Assembly (NCBI RefSeq): GCF_018811945.1 | Contig: NZ_JACRVU010000003.1 | Span: 186,001-250,000, forward strand | From: Gluconobacter sp. P1C6_b | GTDB lineage: Bacteria > Pseudomonadota > Alphaproteobacteria > Acetobacterales > Acetobacteraceae | Reading direction: 5' to 3' | DNA: 64,000 nucleotides | Part shown: one piece after another, positions 35,929-44,846 of the stretch | How the letters are laid out: the number at the start of each line of letters is the position of its first letter | Numbering within the stretch: the first letter of the stretch is position 1 | Notes under the pieces: model-generated | The model's input: only the letters and a program-made list of their open reading frames with translations | The model's database searches: none | Told to the model about the DNA's origin: nothing | Made by a program: the position numbers and the translations under genes

Positions 35929-37350
35929 TCAGTTCCGGGAGTAGACGTCCTCGATGCGGACGATATCGTCTTCGCCCAGATAAGGCCCGGACTGCACCTC
36001 AATGAGGGTCAGCGGAATCCTCCCCGGATTCTCAAGCCGGTGAACACAGCCCAGCGGCAGATAGACGCTTTCGTTTTCACGCACCATGATCTGGTCAGCA
36101 TCACGGGTGACGACCGCCGTACCACCCACGACGACCCAGTGCTCGGCGCGATGGAAATGCTTCTGCAGCGAGAGTTTCTGGCCCGGCTCAACCACGATCC
36201 GCTTCACCTGGAACCGGTCCGCCTGGATCAGACTTTCATAGAAGCCCCACGGGCGATACATACGGTTATGGGCCGTGGCTTCCTTGCGTCCGGCCTTCTT
36301 CAGACGACTGACCATGTGTTTGACGTCCTGCGCCCGGTCACGATGCGAGACCATGACAGCGTCCTGCGTCACGACGACGATCAGATCTTCCACACCCGCG
36401 ACCGTGGCCACAATCCCATCCGAGCGGACATAGCAGTTCCGCGCGTCATCCAGGAAAACATCCCCGAATGTCGCGTTGCCCGCTTCATCCTTGGACGTCA
36501 GCTCCCACAGCGCATCCCAGCTTCCGATATCCGACCAGCCGAATGTTCCGGGTACCACGGCCGCCCGCTTCGTCCGTTCGGCCACTGCATAGTCGACCGA
36601 GATATCCGGTGCCTGACGGAAGCTCGCATCGTCCAGCCGGTCGAAATCAAGGTCACTCTGCCGGGTCCGGACGGCCTGTCCGACATGCTCGTAGAGCGCA
36701 GGCTCGAAGGTCTGGATCTCGGAGAGAAAAACGCCAGCCTGCGTCACAAACATGCCGGAATTCCACAGATACCGGCCATCACGGAAAAATGCTTCCGCCG
36801 TCGCGGCATCCGGCTTCTCGACAAAGCGCGAGACTTCGCAAACGCCTTCAAGGCCTGAAAGGGGCGCACCGCTCTCGATATAACCATAGCCCGTCTCGAC
36901 ACGCGTGGGCTTCATTCCGAACGTCACGATCCGCCCCTGCCCTGCGGCAGCAACGGCATGGTCAAGCGCGGAGTAGAGAGCTGCCTCATCGGTAATGGCC
37001 GCATCCGCAGCCATGATCCACAGAACGGCGTCCGGATCAGTTTCGGCCACCAGGAAAGCAGCTGCCGCTATGGCCGGGGCGGAATTGCGGCCTACGGGTT
37101 CGAGAACGATCCGGGCGTTTTCAACCCCGACATCCCGCAGCTGTTCCGCGACGATGAAGCGGTGCTCGGCATTACAGATCACAATCGGATCCGCCAGCCC
37201 TGCCCGCGCACCGCGCAGCGCCGTTTCCTGGATCAGGCTATGCTTCGACAGGAGAGGCCAGAACTGCTTGGGGTAGCTGCTGCGCGAAACCGGCCACAGA
37301 CGGCTGCCTGATCCACCGGAGAGAATAACTGGAACGATCTTCTGGGACAT
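35929..37350 (-). CDS. manC: Mannose-1-phosphate guanylyltransferase / mannose-6-phosphate isomerase
   Basis: Bifunctional type II enzyme that supplies GDP-mannose for exopolysaccharide or lipopolysaccharide. The 473-aa length fits. The N-terminal pyrophosphorylase has 'ILSGGSGSRLWPVSRSSYPK' and 'VSRFVEKPDAATAE'. The C-terminal cupin isomerase has 'WGFYESL', 'LSLQKHFHRAEHWVVVGGTA' with metal-binding His residues, and 'YLPLGCVHRLENPG'. It stands alone between convergent and divergent genes. Confidence 0.94.
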   Translation of the reverse strand: MSQKIVPVILSGGSGSRLWPVSRSSYPKQFWPLLSKHSLIQETALRGARAGLADPIVICNAEHRFIVAEQLRDVGVENARIVLEPVGRNSAPAIAAAAFLVAETDPDAVLWIMAADAAITDEAALYSALDHAVAAAGQGRIVTFGMKPTRVETGYGYIESGAPLSGLEGVCEVSRFVEKPDAATAEAFFRDGRYLWNSGMFVTQAGVFLSEIQTFEPALYEHVGQAVRTRQSDLDFDRLDDASFRQAPDISVDYAVAERTKRAAVVPGTFGWSDIGSWDALWELTSKDEAGNATFGDVFLDDARNCYVRSDGIVATVAGVEDLIVVVTQDAVMVSHRDRAQDVKHMVSRLKKAGRKEATAHNRMYRPWGFYESLIQADRFQVKRIVVEPGQKLSLQKHFHRAEHWVVVGGTAVVTRDADQIMVRENESVYLPLGCVHRLENPGRIPLTLIEVQSGPYLGEDDIVRIEDVYSRN

Positions 37351-37585
37351 GGGGGCTTACGCTTTTTCATCCACAAGATGGGGGCCGTAGGGCTTCCCCG
37401 AAGGGCGCGCATCCTACATCAAGGTCGCGACCTTTCCAATTTTGCCCCCAGTCCTGTTCCTGCTCCCAATAATGAGCGGAGCATCAGAAAAGACCCTTCC
37501 GGAAATCTGAAACATTGACTGTCAGCGCAAGCAGGTTTCCTTATCCCCGGATGGGAATCAGCTTTACCCGCGGAGAAACAGACTC

Positions 37586-38518
37586 ATGAAACAGAATATT
37601 TTCTCCTCCGGTATTCTTCTGGCGCTTCTGGGCTATGCCGCCTTTTCCATCAGCGATGCCTGCTCAAAAGGACTTGCGGGGCATCTGGACCCTTTTGAAG
37701 TCGCGTTTTCAGGCGGCGTCTTCGGATTCATTCTCCTGCCTTTCATCCGCCGCCCCGACGAACCCTATTCCGACATTTTCGCGACGACCCGCCCGGGGAT
37801 GTGGATTCTGCGCGCGGTTTCGACATTCATCTCGACGGCCGCAAGCGTCATGGCCTTCATGCTGCTGCCCATGCCCGAAGCCCTGTCGCTGATGTTCCTG
37901 ATGCCCTTCTTCGTCACCATCATTTCCGTAACGATCCTCAAGGAAAAGGTCTCGTTCTGGACCTGGCTGTCCGTCGCGGTCGGATTTCTCGGTGTCCTGA
38001 TTGTCCTGCGACCCGGCGCACGGACGTTCCATCTGGGCCATGTCTGCGCCATCGTCGCAGCCCTCGCCAATGCCAGCAGCGTCGTGGCCTACCGGCTGGC
38101 GGGAGATGGCAGTGCCAGGCTTTCCCTGTTTGGATCAAGCCTGTTCGGCCCACTGATCGGCGACGGACTTCTCATGATCGCCCATGCCTCCTGGCCCCAT
38201 GGCTGGAAGGTCTGGTCCATTCTGTTCGGATACGGTTTTCTCGCCGCTCTGGGTCAGCTTTTCATGATGATGGCCACAGCCGTCGCCCCCGCGAACCGGG
38301 TTGCCCTTCCACAATACAGCCAGATGGTCTGGGCGGTTGCGTTCAGCTATCTGCTGTTCAAGCAGCCGCTGGACAACTGGACTTTCGTGGGGATCGTGGT
38401 CGTCACACTCTCAGGCATGCTGAACTGGATCCGCCAGAAACTGCGCTTCGAGCGTATGGCGCTGGAAGAACACTGGGAACACAGACACTATCAGCAGGCT
38501 GATGTCGCAAAACCCTGA
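37586..38518 (+). CDS. DMT-superfamily transporter (EamA family)
   Basis: Inner-membrane permease of 310 aa with about ten predicted helices, formed by two EamA repeats (about residues 8-145 and 155-295). Hydrophobic blocks such as 'LLALLGYAAFSISDACSK' and 'VAVGFLGVLIVLRPG' are typical. The substrate cannot be inferred; relatives export metabolites or amino acids. It has a purine-rich ribosome-binding site (CGGAGAAA, about 37570) and ends about 30 bp before a convergent tRNA-His. Confidence 0.87.
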   Translation: MKQNIFSSGILLALLGYAAFSISDACSKGLAGHLDPFEVAFSGGVFGFILLPFIRRPDEPYSDIFATTRPGMWILRAVSTFISTAASVMAFMLLPMPEALSLMFLMPFFVTIISVTILKEKVSFWTWLSVAVGFLGVLIVLRPGARTFHLGHVCAIVAALANASSVVAYRLAGDGSARLSLFGSSLFGPLIGDGLLMIAHASWPHGWKVWSILFGYGFLAALGQLFMMMATAVAPANRVALPQYSQMVWAVAFSYLLFKQPLDNWTFVGIVVVTLSGMLNWIRQKLRFERMALEEHWEHRHYQQADVAKP

Positions 38519-38551
38519 GGGCAATATTCAGATTTTTTGGAAAAGGATTGC

Positions 38552-38628
38552 TGGGGCGAATGACGGGGATCGAACCCGCGACAACCGGTACCACAAACCG
38601 GCGCTCTACCAACTGAGCTACATCCGCC
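38552..38628 (-). tRNA. tRNA-His (anticodon GTG)
   Basis: The minus strand folds into a full cloverleaf. The acceptor stem GCGGATG pairs with CATTCGC. The anticodon stem is CCGGT/ACCGG around loop TTGTGGT with anticodon GTG. The T arm GCGGG/CCCGT contains TTCGATC, and CCA is encoded. The extra G at position -1, the histidine identity element, is present at 38628 opposite the discriminator C. Confidence 0.97.
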
Positions 38629-38728
38629 ACACAGCGACGCATTCTCTAGAGGAAGGTTGGGGTTGTCGTCCAGTCCTTTGACGCAATTTTTTTTACACTC
38701 CGGATTTTTCCGACCACCCCGTTCCGAC

Positions 38729-39592
38729 TCAGATAACCGGTGTCCCCCCGGTGACGGCAATCGTGGCGCCCGAGACATAGCTGGCGTCATCACTGGCCAG
38801 GAAAACATACGCCCCGGCCAACTCCGCCGGCTGTCCCGGGCGCTTCATCGGCGTATCAGCGCCAAAGCGTTCCACGTGTTCGACATCCATGGTCGCAGGA
38901 ATCAGCGGCGTCCAGATCGGGCCAGGCGCCACCACGTTGGAGCGGATTCCCTTCTCGCCCAGCAACTGTGCCAGACCACCGCTGAAGTTCTGGATGGCAC
39001 TTTTGGTTGCGGAATAGGCCAGAAGCTTCGGCTTGGGCTGATCTGCATTGACCGACACCGTATGGATCAGCGCGCCACCCCGCGGCATGTGCGGCAGGGC
39101 CAGACGCGACAGCCGGAACGCGGAACCGGCGTTGATATCGAACGTCTTGTCCCATTCCTCCTCACTGACATCCGCCAGTGAGGAGCGTTCGATCTGGAAG
39201 GCCGCGTTGTTCACCAGAATGTCTATCTGCCCAAACTCCGCGACTGTCCGGTCCACCAATTCGGCGCAGACATCCCTGTCCCGCAGGTCTCCGGGAACAA
39301 GGAGGGCGCGCCGTCCCGCCTTGCGTACCCAGGATTCGGTTTCGCGGGCATCGTCCATTTCCTCGGGCAGGAATGACAGGACGACATCCACGCCTTCGCG
39401 CGCAAACGCGATCGCAACCGCCCGGCCGATACCGGAATCCCCGCCCGTGATGATCGCAATCTTTCCGCGCAGACGGTCATGGCCAACATAACTCTGCTCA
39501 CCATGATCGGGCTTCGGCGTCATGAGGGACGTCTGGCCGGGAATATGATCCTGATGCGGGGTGTTGAACGGCGGGGCGGGATAGTTGGCCAT
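38729..39592 (-). CDS. SDR-family oxidoreductase with N-terminal extension
   Basis: NAD(P)-dependent short-chain dehydrogenase of 287 aa. The first 45 residues are a Pro/His-rich extension ('PPFNTPHQDHIPGQ') typical of the YghA/general-stress subgroup. The core has 'IITGGDSGIGRAVAIAFARE', 'ILVNNAAFQ', Ser in 'HTVSVN', and the catalytic 'YSATK'. 'VAPGPIWTPLI' follows. The ATG at 39592 has GGAG 6 nt upstream. Physiological substrate unknown; related proteins reduce aldehydes or are stress-induced. Confidence 0.9.
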   Translation of the reverse strand: MANYPAPPFNTPHQDHIPGQTSLMTPKPDHGEQSYVGHDRLRGKIAIITGGDSGIGRAVAIAFAREGVDVVLSFLPEEMDDARETESWVRKAGRRALLVPGDLRDRDVCAELVDRTVAEFGQIDILVNNAAFQIERSSLADVSEEEWDKTFDINAGSAFRLSRLALPHMPRGGALIHTVSVNADQPKPKLLAYSATKSAIQNFSGGLAQLLGEKGIRSNVVAPGPIWTPLIPATMDVEHVERFGADTPMKRPGQPAELAGAYVFLASDDASYVSGATIAVTGGTPVI

Positions 39593-39815
39593 GATATGCT
39601 CCAGATGAAGGAAGGTCTGTTCCGTCCCAACGCAAAGACGCCGCCCGCTGTTCAATTCGCGAGGAGAACATCCCCCGCCGAAACCCATCCCTTCCACTTC
39701 AGGTTCATTCCAGACCTTCAATCCTGAACCCAGCCGGGTTACACTATACGCCTCATTGCCGCGCCGGGCCTGAATACGTCGCACCCTGTTCACGCCCTGC
39801 CTGCAAGGATCCTTC

Positions 39816-41270
39816 ATGACTCCCGCTCTCTATCGTCGCCAGTGGGCACAGAACCCGCTGCGCGAAGTGCTGGCCGGAATGGTCGGCACCTTTGCCCTCA
39901 TTCCCGAGGTCATTGCCTTCTCCTACATCGCCGGCGTCTCTCCGGCCGTTTCGCTGTTCGCGTCCTTCGTCATTTCCGTCTCGATCGCCATTTTCGGCGG
40001 ACGCCCGGGCATGATTTCCGGCGCTGCCGGTTCGGTGGCTCTGGTCGCAGCACCGCTGGTTCATGCTCATGGTGTACAGGCCATGCTGCTCGCCACGCTT
40101 GTCGCTGGTGCATTTCAGGTCGTGTTCGGTCTGCTGCGTCTTCAGGCCGTCATGCGGTTTGTGCCAGCCGAAGTCCGCACCGGCTTCGTCAACGCGCTGG
40201 CCATCATGATCTTCTCCGCGCAGCTCCCGCAGATGCTGGGCGTGACCTGGCATACCTATGCGCTGATCGGGCTGGGGCTTGTCATCATCTATCTGCTGCC
40301 GCGCCTGTCGGATGCCATCCCCTCGCCCCTGATCTGCATTGTCATTCTGACCGCCATCACGATGCTGCATCCGATGCCGGTTCATACCGTCTCGGATCTC
40401 GGCGACCTGCCGACCGGACTGCCCAGCCTGACCTTCCCGCATATCGCCCTGGACTGGGCGACGTGGTCGGTCGTGCTGCCTTACGCGCTGGCCATGGCTG
40501 CCGTGGGCCTGCTGGAATCGATGATGACGGCCTCCGTCGTTGATGACATTACCGATACCCATGGCGACCAGCGCATGGAATGCACGGGCCTCGGCATTTC
40601 CAACATTCTCGTTGGCGCATTTGGCGGCATTGCAGGCTGCGGCATGATCGGCCAGACCGTCGGCAACCTGCGCTATGGCGGACGCGGCCGCCTGTCCACC
40701 TTCACCGCCGGCGCGTTTCTGCTGGCTCTCATGGTCCTGCTGCATCGCTGGGTGGGGCAGGTTCCGATGGCTGCCCTTGTCGCCATCATGATCATGGTCT
40801 CCGCCAGCACGTTCTCCTGGAGCAGCCTGCGCGACCTGACACGTCATCCGCGCCTGTCCAGCCTGACCATGCTCGTCACGGTCGCCGTGGTCGTCATGAC
40901 CCACGACCTTGCTGCCGGTGTTGCGGTCGGTGTCATGCTCTCGGGTGTGTTCTTCGCGTGGCATGCCGCAAAGCTCCTGCGTGTTACGGAAGAGCGGTCG
41001 GGGGAGACGCTGACATACCGGGCGTCCGGACAGGTCTTTTTCGCGTCCGCAGACAGCCTGTCTGACGCCATCGACTATCATACTGACGCCAAAACCGTGG
41101 TTCTCGACCTCACCCATGCCCGTTTCTGGGACATCACCTCCGTTCAGGTTCTGGAGAAGATCATCGGCAAGCTCCAGTCCCACGACCATACGGTCGAAGT
41201 CACGGGACTTCATCACGACCAGCATGGCATCATCGCCACGCAGTCCAACGAGAGCCTGCTTGCACTGTAA
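39816..41270 (+). CDS. SulP-family anion transporter with STAS domain
   Basis: Membrane transporter of 484 aa for sulfate, bicarbonate or related anions. About 12 hydrophobic helices occupy residues 15-390, with family segments 'EVLAGMVGTFALIPEVIAFS', 'GMISGAAGSVALVAAPLV' and 'GCGMIGQTVGNLRYGGRGRL'. A STAS domain follows (about 395-480; 'TVVLDLTHARFWDITSVQVL'). The second half of the core resembles the YchM/SulP type. No neighbouring sulfur or carbonic-anhydrase gene identifies the ion. Confidence 0.9.
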   Translation: MTPALYRRQWAQNPLREVLAGMVGTFALIPEVIAFSYIAGVSPAVSLFASFVISVSIAIFGGRPGMISGAAGSVALVAAPLVHAHGVQAMLLATLVAGAFQVVFGLLRLQAVMRFVPAEVRTGFVNALAIMIFSAQLPQMLGVTWHTYALIGLGLVIIYLLPRLSDAIPSPLICIVILTAITMLHPMPVHTVSDLGDLPTGLPSLTFPHIALDWATWSVVLPYALAMAAVGLLESMMTASVVDDITDTHGDQRMECTGLGISNILVGAFGGIAGCGMIGQTVGNLRYGGRGRLSTFTAGAFLLALMVLLHRWVGQVPMAALVAIMIMVSASTFSWSSLRDLTRHPRLSSLTMLVTVAVVVMTHDLAAGVAVGVMLSGVFFAWHAAKLLRVTEERSGETLTYRASGQVFFASADSLSDAIDYHTDAKTVVLDLTHARFWDITSVQVLEKIIGKLQSHDHTVEVTGLHHDQHGIIATQSNESLLAL

Positions 41271-41352
41271 GGCTCAGCGGGAGCTGAAATCGCAAAACCG
41301 TGCGGATGCCTGACTGTTATAAGGGCATTCCCGAGCGGTCCGGAGAGACGCG

Positions 41353-41988
41353 TTGCGCAGCATGATTGATTTCAGTTCCTGGCACAGCCTGCTGGCCACC
41401 CTGATCGGGCTGGCGCTCTTTACGCTGATTGGCGTCGGCATCCGCCTGTTGACGATGCTGACTATCCAGCAGCGCCGGGAACGGATGAATCGCCAGATCA
41501 ACGAGCGTCTCCGGGTGCTGATGGCCGCCTATCGCACACTGGGCGGTTCGTTCACCGGCACTCTCCTCGTGGATCCGACGCATAAACGGGATCTGGGGTC
41601 TGACCAGCTTTCCGGCTCGGACCGCAACCGCCGCATCCGCGATGCTGTCGAAGCCGCGCTGTCCGACATCATCCTGCTTGGAACGGAAGAACAGGTCCGG
41701 ATGGCGGGCCGCGCAGCGGCGGAGCTTGTGGCCGGACGCCCTGTCCCCACTCATGATCTGGTGGTGTCCCTGCGTAACTTCATCCGCAAGGCTCTGAACC
41801 TTGAAAGCCTGCCCTCCGATCTCGTCCTTCCCGAACAGGGGCCTGCCCGCCCTTCCTCGAACGGCGGGAACAAGGGTGATGGCAAGGAAGGCGGAAAAGG
41901 CGGGGGCGGGGGAGGCGGCGGGATGGGCATGCAGGGCGGAATGGACCCGGCCCTGCATCATTCAGAGACGGACAGCCACACTCTGTAA
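41353..41988 (+). CDS. Conserved hypothetical inner-membrane protein with Gly-rich tail
   Basis: The 211-aa protein has one N-terminal membrane helix (about residues 12-35) and a soluble domain with 'RLRVLMAAYRTLGGSFTGTL' and 'DAVEAALSDIILLGTEEQVR'. I recall similar segments in uncharacterised proteobacterial proteins. The tail is rich in Gly, Lys and Met ('GGKGGGGGGGGMGMQGG') and likely disordered. TTG at 41353 is chosen because GGAGAG lies 5 nt upstream; ATG at 41362 is the alternative. No function is known. Confidence 0.78.
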   Translation: MRSMIDFSSWHSLLATLIGLALFTLIGVGIRLLTMLTIQQRRERMNRQINERLRVLMAAYRTLGGSFTGTLLVDPTHKRDLGSDQLSGSDRNRRIRDAVEAALSDIILLGTEEQVRMAGRAAAELVAGRPVPTHDLVVSLRNFIRKALNLESLPSDLVLPEQGPARPSSNGGNKGDGKEGGKGGGGGGGGMGMQGGMDPALHHSETDSHTL

Positions 41989-42062
41989 TTCCGTCCAATC
42001 TTTAATCTGACCGTAACGACTCACCCATACCCCTCCCCCCGTACTGACGATAAGAAGAAGTC

Positions 42063-43223
42063 ATGGAGCCGCCCCAACAGCCCCCTGCAGCTTTAGCGCG
42101 CAAGACCCCCCGCGATCACCGCGTGGATGCGCTGCGCGGAATCGCCCTGTTGATGATGCTCGTGGATCACGTTCCTGATGATCTGCTCAACCGCATCACC
42201 ATCCGCAATTTCGGCTTCGCGGACGCAGCCGAGATCTTCGTCATGCTGGCGGGCTATGCGTCCTATCTGGCCTATGGGCGCCTGATTGACCGTCAGGGCT
42301 GGAAAATCGGCATTCACCGGATTCTTGCCCGATGCCTCAGACTTTATCTGTATCAGACCGGCATGACGCTGGTTTTCGTCTGGACCGTGCGTCAGTGGCG
42401 CCATTACCAGCCCCTGCCCGAATATACGATCGAACCCCAGCTCGCGCATGGCTATAGCTGGCTGTGGCGTATCCTGACATTCGACGCCCTGCCGAGCTAC
42501 CTGAACATCCTGCCGCTCTATGTCGTGCTTCTGGCGCTGTTCCCGCTGATTTACTGGGTTCTCAAGCGCAGTGTATGGCTTCTGCTGGCGCTCAGCATCT
42601 GTGTCTGGGCCATCGCCAATCTGGACCCGCGCATTACCATCCCGAACTGGCTTGATCCCAATGGCTGGTATCTCAACCCGTTCGGCTGGCAGTTCCTCTA
42701 TATCCTGGGCATTCTGGGCGCCGTCTGGGCCTCGAAACACAATGGCGATCTGCCCTATCGCCCATGGGCCAAGGCCTTATGCCTGACCTATCTGGCAGGC
42801 GCTTTCGTGTTGTGCTTTCCGTATGAATACTGGCACGTCCCGTTTCTGCGGATTTTTCCGGCCCCGCCTAATACAGGCAAATCCACTCTCGCCATCTGGC
42901 GCCTGCTGGACATTATGGCGATCTTCTATCTGGTGCAGTCGTCCAAGGCCCTGCGCCGCATTTCCGCCGACCGGATCGGTCAGAGCCTCGCTTTGCTCGG
43001 GCGGAATTCTCTGGAAGTCTTTGCGTGCAGCACGGTCCTGGACCTGCTGGGACGACTGATGTTCGCAAGCTTTGGCATCAATCTGTGGGACCAAATCGTG
43101 ATGAACGTGGTCGGCCTCGGCCTGACCTACGCGCTGGCCATCCCGTTGGACCGTGCCCGTCAGCGGGCCAAGGCAGCCCGCCTGTCTTCGGGCCCGGCAC
43201 GCCCCGTGCCAGCACCCGAATAG
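42063..43223 (+). CDS. OpgC-family membrane acyltransferase
   Basis: The 386-aa integral membrane protein matches OpgC, which adds succinyl groups to periplasmic glucans. Landmarks are the N-terminal 'HRVDALRGIALLMMLVDHVP', 'GFADAAEIFVMLAGYASYL', and 'LPSYLNILPLYVVLLALFPL'. Around ten helices are visible. Whether the substrate here is an osmoregulated glucan is inference, since no opgG or opgH is in view. It is 74 bp after the hypothetical membrane protein on the same strand. Confidence 0.88.
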   Translation: MEPPQQPPAALARKTPRDHRVDALRGIALLMMLVDHVPDDLLNRITIRNFGFADAAEIFVMLAGYASYLAYGRLIDRQGWKIGIHRILARCLRLYLYQTGMTLVFVWTVRQWRHYQPLPEYTIEPQLAHGYSWLWRILTFDALPSYLNILPLYVVLLALFPLIYWVLKRSVWLLLALSICVWAIANLDPRITIPNWLDPNGWYLNPFGWQFLYILGILGAVWASKHNGDLPYRPWAKALCLTYLAGAFVLCFPYEYWHVPFLRIFPAPPNTGKSTLAIWRLLDIMAIFYLVQSSKALRRISADRIGQSLALLGRNSLEVFACSTVLDLLGRLMFASFGINLWDQIVMNVVGLGLTYALAIPLDRARQRAKAARLSSGPARPVPAPE

Positions 43224-43233
43224 CAGCGTTCGT

Positions 43234-44547
43234 TCAGCCTTCCGGCTGTAGAATGCGGTTCGGGTGCAGCAGTTCGAACCGCTCCAGATCCGCGGAGAAA
43301 AGACGGACCTGCACGTCCATCCCGTCTTCGCGATCCGTCCGACCAACCACTTCGCCATGCTGGTAAAGCCAGGCGAGGGCCGCGCCGTCCGTGATCGGAA
43401 GACGCACTTCCACGGATTTCATCGATCGCGTCAGATACTGGTCCAGGATCTCGAACAGATCCGGTAGCCCCTCGCCCGTAATGGCCGAGATCGCCACCGC
43501 GTTTTCACGCTTCGGCACAGCCTCGACACCGCCGACCAGATCGGCCTTGTTCAGCACTTCGATCGTGCGGTCCGGCCAGTGCGCGTCGAGCATCCCGTCC
43601 CGCACCATGCCGTCCAGCACGTTCAGCACATCCGCCCGCTGGGCGGCACTGTCAGGATGTGAGATGTCACGGACATGCAGGATCACATCCGCCTGCGCCA
43701 CTTCCTCAAGCGTCGCACGGAAGGCCGCGATCAGTTCAGTGGGCAGTTCACTGATGAATCCCACAGTATCGGACAGGATCACATTACGGCCCGACGGCAG
43801 GCGCAGCCCGCGCATCGTCGGGTCCAGCGTGGCGAAAAGCTGGTCCTGCGCATGGACGGATGCCCCCGTCAGGGCATTGAACAGCGTGGATTTCCCCGCG
43901 TTGGTATAGCCCACCAGAGCCACGACCGGGAACGGCACGCGCTTGCGGGAGTCACGATGCAGACCGCGCGTCCGGCGCACCTGCTCCAGCTCTTTCTTGA
44001 TCTTGCCGATGCGCTCGGCCAGCATCCGGCGATCCGCTTCCATCTGCGTTTCACCCGGGCCGCCAAGGAAGCCGAAACCACCGCGCTGACGCTCAAGATG
44101 GGTCCACAGCCGGACAAGACGCGAGCGCTGGTATTCCAGATGGGCCAGCTCGACCTGAAGTACACCTTCACGGGTCGCCGCGCGCGCCCCGAAAATATCG
44201 AGGATCAGCCCCGTCCGGTCCACGACCTTGCAGCCCAGAGCCTTCTCGAGATTGCGCTGCTGCCCCGGAGACAGACGCGCATCAATGACAACCACATCCA
44301 CATTGTCGAGCTTGACCGCTTCGGCCAGCTGTTCGACCTGACCGCTTCCCAGCAGGGTCGCCGGACGGCGGGCGCGCAGCAGAATGGCCGCCTGACGCAC
44401 CACGACCAGCCCGATCGACGCCGTCAGCCCGACCGCTTCTTCAAGCCGCGCATCGGCCGCGCGGATTTCCTCCTGCGGTCCCGACTTCTCCCAGGGCAGG
44501 ATGACGGCCGCACGGGTTGCAGGTTTTTTGGTGTCGAAACCGCTCAA
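43234..44547 (-). CDS. hflX: GTPase HflX
   Basis: Ribosome-associated GTPase that splits stalled ribosomes. The 437-aa protein has the N-terminal HflX domain ('[20 protein letters not shown]', '[17 protein letters not shown]'), the coiled linker with '[15 protein letters not shown]', and the GTPase domain with G1 '[12 protein letters not shown]', G3 'DTVGFI' and G4 'NKAD'. The stop is 11 bp past the convergent opgC stop. Its start overlaps hfq (ATGA), the classic hfq-hflX pair. Confidence 0.97.
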   Translation of the reverse strand: MSGFDTKKPATRAAVILPWEKSGPQEEIRAADARLEEAVGLTASIGLVVVRQAAILLRARRPATLLGSGQVEQLAEAVKLDNVDVVVIDARLSPGQQRNLEKALGCKVVDRTGLILDIFGARAATREGVLQVELAHLEYQRSRLVRLWTHLERQRGGFGFLGGPGETQMEADRRMLAERIGKIKKELEQVRRTRGLHRDSRKRVPFPVVALVGYTNAGKSTLFNALTGASVHAQDQLFATLDPTMRGLRLPSGRNVILSDTVGFISELPTELIAAFRATLEEVAQADVILHVRDISHPDSAAQRADVLNVLDGMVRDGMLDAHWPDRTIEVLNKADLVGGVEAVPKRENAVAISAITGEGLPDLFEILDQYLTRSMKSVEVRLPITDGAALAWLYQHGEVVGRTDREDGMDVQVRLFSADLERFELLHPNRILQPEG

Positions 44548-44798
44548 AGTTCTTCTTCCACAAAATGGGACATGGCCGCCACCGGCATGATCGTGCTGAC
44601 AGCGTGTTTGTAGACAAGCTGCACATGGCCATCACGACGGAGCAGCAGGGTGTGCGCATCGGACTGGGCAACGATGCCCTGAAGCTTCACGCCGTTGACC
44701 AGAAAGACGGTCACGGACGCTTCGGTCCTGCGCAGATGGTCGAGGAAAACCTCCTGCACGGCCCGGGAGCCGGCAGAAGAGGAAGGTTCTGAAGTCAC
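44544..44798 (-). CDS. hfq: RNA chaperone Hfq
   Basis: Hexameric Sm-like protein that pairs small RNAs with mRNAs. The 84-aa length is usual for alphaproteobacteria. Sm1 motif '[20 protein letters not shown]' and Sm2 motif '[10 protein letters not shown]' are intact. The N-terminus carries a short Ser-rich lead before '[12 protein letters not shown]'. It lies between ntrX and hflX, the order typical of alphaproteobacteria. Confidence 0.97.
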   Translation of the reverse strand: MTSEPSSSAGSRAVQEVFLDHLRRTEASVTVFLVNGVKLQGIVAQSDAHTLLLRRDGHVQLVYKHAVSTIMPVAAMSHFVEEEL

Positions 44799-44846
44799 GC
44801 TGTTAACAGTCGAGAGAAGGAAAAGGGAAAAAGACGGTTCGACATC

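Noticed and set aside
38657-39181. Plus-strand open frame after tRNA-His
   Set aside because: Antisense to the SDR gene, no start signal, and no recognisable motif.
39753-41225. 490-codon open frame antisense to the SulP gene
   Set aside because: Low-complexity His/Asp/Gly-rich translation is the mirror of transmembrane codons; the SulP frame has clear family motifs.
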